NCBI GenBank assembly: GCA_018066225.1
Contig: JAGHRU010000116.1
Coordinates: 1-17,861, forward strand
Direction of reading: 5' to 3'
Source of the DNA: Candidatus Equimonas enterica
GTDB taxonomy: Bacteria > Bacteroidota > Bacteroidia > Bacteroidales > Bacteroidaceae
DNA: 17,861 nt
The translations under genes were made by a program, and so were the position numbers. Under the pieces are notes generated by a model, which saw only the letters and a list, made by a program, of their open reading frames with translations, was not told where the DNA came from and ran no database searches. Of the stretch, positions 13,769 through 17,861 are shown in pieces. The first letter of the stretch is position 1, and each line of letters starts with the position of its first letter.

Positions 13769-14326
13769 ATGGCAAATATCTTTCACTACATATACTTTCG
13801 CTTGTTGAAGTGGTCGCATGAGGTGACGGTGCCTCGCCGTGAGAAGTGCATCATCTGCGTCGCTCCCCATACTTCGAATTGGGATTTTATTATAGGAGAG
13901 TTGTATTTTCATGGCATCGGACGTCGTGCCATGTTTTTGATGAAGCGCTTTTGGTTCTTTTGGCCATTAGGGGTGTTGCTACGCAAGATGGGCGGCATAC
14001 CTGTGCAACGCACGCGGCAGTGTAGCCTGACCGACCATTTGGCCGCAGAGGCCATCAAGCGCGACGAATTTGTGCTGGCAGTCACGCCAGAGGGTACGCG
14101 CAGCAAAGTGGAGCAATGGAAGCGAGGGTTTTACTACATCGCGCAAAAAGCGCAAATTCCTATCCAGTTGTACGCCATAGACTATGCGCGAAAACGCATC
14201 GTATGTACCCAAGAAATTGTACCTTCGGAGCGCGTCGAAACGGATATGCGAGCCATTATGGCCTATTATGCCCAGTATAGTGACGCTGGGAAATATCCCG
14301 AACAGTTCATCGTAGAATCGCAGTAA
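13769..14326 (+). CDS. Lysophospholipid acyltransferase-like protein (PlsC family)
   Basis: A 185-residue member of the LPLAT/PlsC acyltransferase superfamily, which transfers acyl chains to lysophosphatidate-type acceptors at the inner membrane face. The catalytic motif HX4D is HTSNWD (34-39). The acceptor-phosphate motif is EGTRS (108-112), preceded by GGIPVQR (75-81). It is shorter than classical PlsC (about 240) and lacks a clear N-terminal membrane helix, apart from a hydrophobic FWFFWPLGVLL (61-71), like the small glycerol-acyltransferase forms common in Bacteroidetes. Its stop codon and the next gene's ATG share one base (TAATG), so translation is probably coupled. Whether it serves phospholipid or another lipid (ornithine or glycine lipid) cannot be told. 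Confidence 0.88.
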   Translation: MANIFHYIYFRLLKWSHEVTVPRREKCIICVAPHTSNWDFIIGELYFHGIGRRAMFLMKRFWFFWPLGVLLRKMGGIPVQRTRQCSLTDHLAAEAIKRDEFVLAVTPEGTRSKVEQWKRGFYYIAQKAQIPIQLYAIDYARKRIVCTQEIVPSERVETDMRAIMAYYAQYSDAGKYPEQFIVESQ

Positions 14327-17193
14327 TGACACCTATTTCGCTCATTAAGATACTTATCCCAGCGGTAACGGCTTACTTCGCTTCTTACCACATTGATGCC
14401 TATCAGCCAACACAGAGTATGCGGGCTGATAGTATCTGTATTGACAGTGTAGGACGCAGTGTTTATGTGTTTGCTAATGAGGCTTTTGTCTCACAGCCGT
14501 TGACCGTGTCTAAAGTGGATGAATTGCAGCGTGAAGTGGCTTTGCTCTTGCCCGATAGTCTCCGCGATTGCAGCCTCGAGATACTGAGTTCTTCCACCAA
14601 ATATCGCTTGCGTGATATAGTACCTTCCCAGTCGCTTGCTTCACGTTGCTGGCCCGATGAGGTGAACAACGCTGTCAAGGCATCGCCATCGTGGGTCACC
14701 AACACTTCACGGCCGTATCGTCCGGAAGCCTCACTATATGGGAAGCACCTCTTTGTCTCGGCATCCCATGGCCGCTATTACAAGTTGGGGGCATGGCAGT
14801 GGCAGCGTCCACTGCTCAATGCGACTTGTGAAGACATGCTCACACAAGACATCGTCAATCCCTACCTCTTGCCTATGCTGGAGCATGCAGGGGCTACCAT
14901 CGTGACCTCACGCGAAAGGGACAAACAGTCGCGCGAGGTGGTGATAGACAACGACGCACCGCAGCAAAACGGCACTTATACGGAACACTCTGCCAAGGCC
15001 TGGCGGGATGCGCCCAATGCAGGCTTTGCCTACATCGACGGGTTGCTCAATGATAGCATCCAGCCTTTCACACTTGGTACGGCACGTATGACGGAGGCCG
15101 TCTCAGCCCAACAGAGCAAAGGCGAACTTCCGCAGTGTCAATACGTGTTTGACGTCCCCTCTGCGGGCGATTATGCGGTCTATGTCAGTTACCAAAGCCT
15201 GCCTACCTCTATTTCCGATGCCCACTATGTGGTGAGCCATAGCGGCGTACGCACCCACTTTCGCGTCAATCAGCAGATGGGCGGCAATACGTGGTGCTAT
15301 TTAGGCACCTACCATTTCCCAAAAGGACAAGATGCGCAGCAGGGCAGCGTAACGCTCTATGCGGACAGCAAAATGGCGGGACACATCACTACCGATGCTG
15401 TTCGTATCGGTGGGGGATGCGGTCAGCACGAGCGTGGACAGGGCGTCTATGCCAGTGGGCTGCCTCGTATGCTGGAAGGTGCGCGCTATTATGCGCAGTG
15501 GAATGGCATCCCTGTGAGTGAATTTCAAGACGACAACGTAGATAATGACTACGATGATGACATTCGTTCGCGTGGCCATTCAGCCAACTATATTGCGGGA
15601 GGTTCTCCTTATCGTCCGCAGCACGAGGGCTTGCGTGTGCCGCTGTGTCTGAGTCTTGCCCTGCATACCGACGCAGGTGTTTCGCATCAGCCACCCTACA
15701 TTGGCACCTTGGGCATTTGCACGACCTATCGCGATGATTTGCCCACAGACCCACCTGCTGCAACCTTTCCCGCCGAGCCACGCCGCATGAGTGCTGGCGT
15801 CAGCCGCATGGCTTCGCGCGACTTTGCAGACCTTGCGCTGCAAAACATCCAGCGGGACCTGTCAGAGACGTATAGCATCAACTGGCGCCGTCGTGAGATA
15901 TATGACCGCAACTATGGCGAGGCTCGCACACCTGATTTGCCTGCCATCATCATCGAAATGCTCTCCCACGAAAACTTCGGTGATATGGTCTTGGCACACG
16001 ACCCTAACTTCCGCTTCACATTGGCGCGCAGCATTTACAAGTCCGTGTTGCAGACCGTGCGCCGCATGCACCAAGAACCGGCTTATACAGTGCAGCCGTT
16101 GCCTGTCACCCGTTTCTCATCTACGCTATCCAAGGATGCCACAGAGGTGACACTCTCGTGGTCGCCTCAGCATGATGCGCTCGAACCATCGGCCACCCCC
16201 AATACCTATATTATATATACGGCGAAAGGTGCTGATGCCGATTTTGACAACGGTATGCTGACGGATGGACAGACCACCGTCACATTGCCTTTGCCCTCAG
16301 GCGTGTTGATGCGCTACAAAGTGGCTGCCGTCAATGCTGGTGGCGAAAGTATGCCATCGCATACCCTGTGCGCCTATCGTAGTACACATGCAGATGCGCC
16401 GCGCCTTTTGCTTGTCGATGGTTTCAACCGTCTGAGCGGACCAGCGCGCAAAGAGGGTGGGGGAAAAGCGCCAACCTTTGACTTGAATGAAGACATCGGC
16501 GTGCCTTATATCTACACCGCAGCCTTGCGAGGAGAAATCAGCGCACCCGCCAACGCAGAACTCACGGGACAAGTCATCGCAGGCAACACCTTGGATGTTA
16601 CCGTGGAGCATGGCCGTGCCATTGCCGAGGGCGACTTCTGCTCTTTCGCGGCGATGAGTGCCGACGCTTTTACGGCCGATGCAGCTCACGATTATGACGG
16701 CGTGGATTACGCTGCTGGGCAAAATGCAGACAAGCCCTACAACCTGCTTACCTACTATGCGTTGCCACCGCAAAGCATAGATGCCTTGACTGTTTGTGCC
16801 GAACGCGGCAAGGGCATTTGCTTGTCGGGGCAATACATCTTGCAAGAGAGCCAGACTCTGCCTGCTGTCCGCGAATTACTCGCTACAACCTTCGGAGCGG
16901 CGTATGGGCAAACGCTCTGCGTCGATTCCATAGCACCGAGGGTAATGTACGACTATCCTAATAGTCAGCACTACTTTGTGCGCAAAGCCGACACCATCGA
17001 CGCCCTTACCGCGTCTGAAATTTGGCAACATTACGAGGTCGGCGAGCACATTTCGGCCGTGCTGCGTCCCTACAAGCATACGCCACGCGCCAAATTGCTT
17101 TTCGCTTTCCCCCTGGAAGCCATAGCCCAACAGGGACAACGCCACAGCGTAATATGCGATGCCATCAAACGCATATTGGGAAAGATGGCATAA
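14326..17193 (+). CDS. Exported amidase-like protein with inserted golvesin-like domain, FnIII and C-terminal Rossmann-like domain
   Basis: A 955-residue protein annotated in relatives as xanthan lyase or N-acetylmuramoyl-L-alanine amidase. A short hydrophobic N-terminus (about 5-20) may be a signal peptide. Segments of an Amidase_3-type zinc fold are split: LFVSASHGRYY (142-152) gives H148, CEDMLTQD (168-175) a likely E169, then SLALHTDAG (443-451) H447 and IIIEMLSHEN (541-550) the catalytic-type E544. Between them, about 235-365, lies a beta-sandwich region (YVFDVPSAGDYAVYVSYQS, WCYLGTYHFPKG, DAVRIGGG) that matches golvesin/xanthan-lyase domains. An FnIII domain follows (about 590-685), then a C-terminal alpha/beta domain starting LLLVDGFNRLSGPA with AERGKGICLSGQYI, like a class I amidotransferase-type fold. 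Likely periplasmic or surface; a peptidoglycan or polysaccharide substrate is probable but not proven. Confidence 0.85.
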   Translation: MTPISLIKILIPAVTAYFASYHIDAYQPTQSMRADSICIDSVGRSVYVFANEAFVSQPLTVSKVDELQREVALLLPDSLRDCSLEILSSSTKYRLRDIVPSQSLASRCWPDEVNNAVKASPSWVTNTSRPYRPEASLYGKHLFVSASHGRYYKLGAWQWQRPLLNATCEDMLTQDIVNPYLLPMLEHAGATIVTSRERDKQSREVVIDNDAPQQNGTYTEHSAKAWRDAPNAGFAYIDGLLNDSIQPFTLGTARMTEAVSAQQSKGELPQCQYVFDVPSAGDYAVYVSYQSLPTSISDAHYVVSHSGVRTHFRVNQQMGGNTWCYLGTYHFPKGQDAQQGSVTLYADSKMAGHITTDAVRIGGGCGQHERGQGVYASGLPRMLEGARYYAQWNGIPVSEFQDDNVDNDYDDDIRSRGHSANYIAGGSPYRPQHEGLRVPLCLSLALHTDAGVSHQPPYIGTLGICTTYRDDLPTDPPAATFPAEPRRMSAGVSRMASRDFADLALQNIQRDLSETYSINWRRREIYDRNYGEARTPDLPAIIIEMLSHENFGDMVLAHDPNFRFTLARSIYKSVLQTVRRMHQEPAYTVQPLPVTRFSSTLSKDATEVTLSWSPQHDALEPSATPNTYIIYTAKGADADFDNGMLTDGQTTVTLPLPSGVLMRYKVAAVNAGGESMPSHTLCAYRSTHADAPRLLLVDGFNRLSGPARKEGGGKAPTFDLNEDIGVPYIYTAALRGEISAPANAELTGQVIAGNTLDVTVEHGRAIAEGDFCSFAAMSADAFTADAAHDYDGVDYAAGQNADKPYNLLTYYALPPQSIDALTVCAERGKGICLSGQYILQESQTLPAVRELLATTFGAAYGQTLCVDSIAPRVMYDYPNSQHYFVRKADTIDALTASEIWQHYEVGEHISAVLRPYKHTPRAKLLFAFPLEAIAQQGQRHSVICDAIKRILGKMA

Positions 17194-17230
17194 TAGTTGC
17201 AATAGGAAAAATAAGAAAATAACGAACATT

Positions 17231-17788
17231 ATGATACCCACACAAGACACCGAAACACAAGAGACACCTATCAACGAAGAGCAGCAGCAAGTTGAAACTA
17301 CTGCAACGCCCGAAGAGACGCAAGAGCCTACCGATGCCGACAAATTGGCAGAGGTGACTGCAGAATTGTCAGCACTCAAAGATCAGCACCTGCGCCTTAA
17401 TGCCGATTTCATCAACTTTCGTAAGCACGCCATCGCCAAACAGGCCGAACTCATCCTCAACGGCGGCAGCAAGGTTGTGGAAGCCATGTTGCCCGTCTTG
17501 GACGATATGGAGCGAGCAGAAGCCAATATGGCAACAGCGGAAGATGTGGAGGCTTTGAAAGAAGGCCTTTCGCTGGTGTTCAAGAAACTCCGAGACGTAC
17601 TTGCGCAACAGGGCTTAAAGGCTATGGAAGTGAAGGAGCAGGAGTTCAACACCGATTTTCACGAGGCTGTTGCGCTGTTCCCCACGGAGGATGAAGCGCA
17701 GAAGCACCATATCATAGACTGTGTGCAGACGGGCTATCTCCTCCACGACAAAGTCCTGCGTCATGCCAAGGTGGTGGTGGGTGAATAA
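17231..17788 (+). CDS. grpE: Nucleotide exchange factor GrpE
   Basis: A 185-residue co-chaperone that releases ADP from DnaK. It has a disordered, acidic Gln/Glu/Thr-rich N-terminus (1-36), a long coiled-coil helix (37-75, LAEVTAELSALKDQHLRLNA, then FINFRKHAIAKQ) and a C-terminal beta domain ending in the GrpE signature GYLLHDKVLRHAKVVV (168-183). ATG 17231 (MIPTQDTE) was chosen over an in-frame ATG at 17159 that lies inside the previous gene. No CIRCE-type operator is visible in the 37 bases upstream. The gene is followed by dnaJ, the usual Bacteroidetes pair. Confidence 0.96.
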   Translation: MIPTQDTETQETPINEEQQQVETTATPEETQEPTDADKLAEVTAELSALKDQHLRLNADFINFRKHAIAKQAELILNGGSKVVEAMLPVLDDMERAEANMATAEDVEALKEGLSLVFKKLRDVLAQQGLKAMEVKEQEFNTDFHEAVALFPTEDEAQKHHIIDCVQTGYLLHDKVLRHAKVVVGE

Positions 17789-17836
17789 AAGCCCAAGTCC
17801 GCTGTTTTTATACCTATAACGCTAAACACGAACACT

Positions 17837-17861
17837 ATGGATACGGAATACTACGACATAT
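17837..17861 (+). CDS. dnaJ: DnaJ chaperone, first eight codons only
   Basis: The frame begins MDTEYYDI and is cut by the window end. The position 48 bases after grpE and the match to the family's usual M-x-x-x-DYY-E-(I/V)-L opening support DnaJ. Only the start of the J domain is visible, so the call rests largely on gene order. Confidence 0.8.

Noticed and set aside
15389..15781. Minus-strand and alternative + strand frames within the large amidase gene
   Set aside because: They are His/Arg-rich shadows typical of antisense or shifted reading of a GC-rich gene, with no motifs.

Overview
The window looks like chromosomal DNA from a Bacteroidales bacterium, possibly Prevotellaceae; the family is a guess, the order is fairly safe. 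Three lines of evidence support this. The promoters fit the Bacteroidetes TTTG-N20-TAnnTTTG consensus. Start codons are preceded by A/T-rich leaders without Shine-Dalgarno sequences. The gene content is typical: a ~600-residue S1 protein, DUF4494 next to yggS, a Vor/Kor-type oxidoreductase operon, and a golvesin/xanthan-lyase-like amidase. All supported genes are on the + strand.

Layout. (1) 1-1652: the 3' end of a surface-polysaccharide locus, with the C-terminal part of an integral-membrane acyltransferase (family 3) overlapping a family 2 glycosyltransferase. (2) 1680-4059: a short-form threonylcarbamoyl-AMP synthase (tRNA t6A) and a ClC-family anion channel/transporter with a CBS pair, followed by a dense palindromic repeat at 4112-4200. 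(3) 4338-5502: an ECF sigma factor and a four-helix membrane protein that may be its partner. (4) 5627-6526: meso-diaminopimelate dehydrogenase (one-step lysine/peptidoglycan precursor synthesis), ended by a clear intrinsic terminator. (5) 6639-8668: rpsA with its own promoter, a leader of about 110 nt, and a terminator. (6) 8714-13294: a probable single transcription unit running from a consensus promoter to a perfect terminator. It holds DUF4494, yggS, a small TPR-like protein, and the four subunits of a 2-oxoacid:ferredoxin oxidoreductase (ferredoxin, alpha, beta, gamma), with a small two-helix membrane protein overlapped into the operon between alpha and beta. (7) 13329-13592: a small helical protein of unknown function, then a second copy of the palindromic repeat at 13632-13700. 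(8) 13769-17193: a lysophospholipid-acyltransferase-like enzyme translationally coupled to a 955-residue exported amidase-like protein. (9) 17231-17861: grpE and the first codons of dnaJ.

Most of the window is housekeeping. I see no phage, transposon, CRISPR array or defence system. The observations most worth following are the two-locus palindromic repeat family built on AACTATCTGC(C/G)CAGA, the membrane protein inside the ferredoxin-oxidoreductase operon, the amidase catalytic domain split by a golvesin-like domain, a ClC protein whose internal proton glutamate is valine, and the sigma factor/four-helix membrane protein pair.
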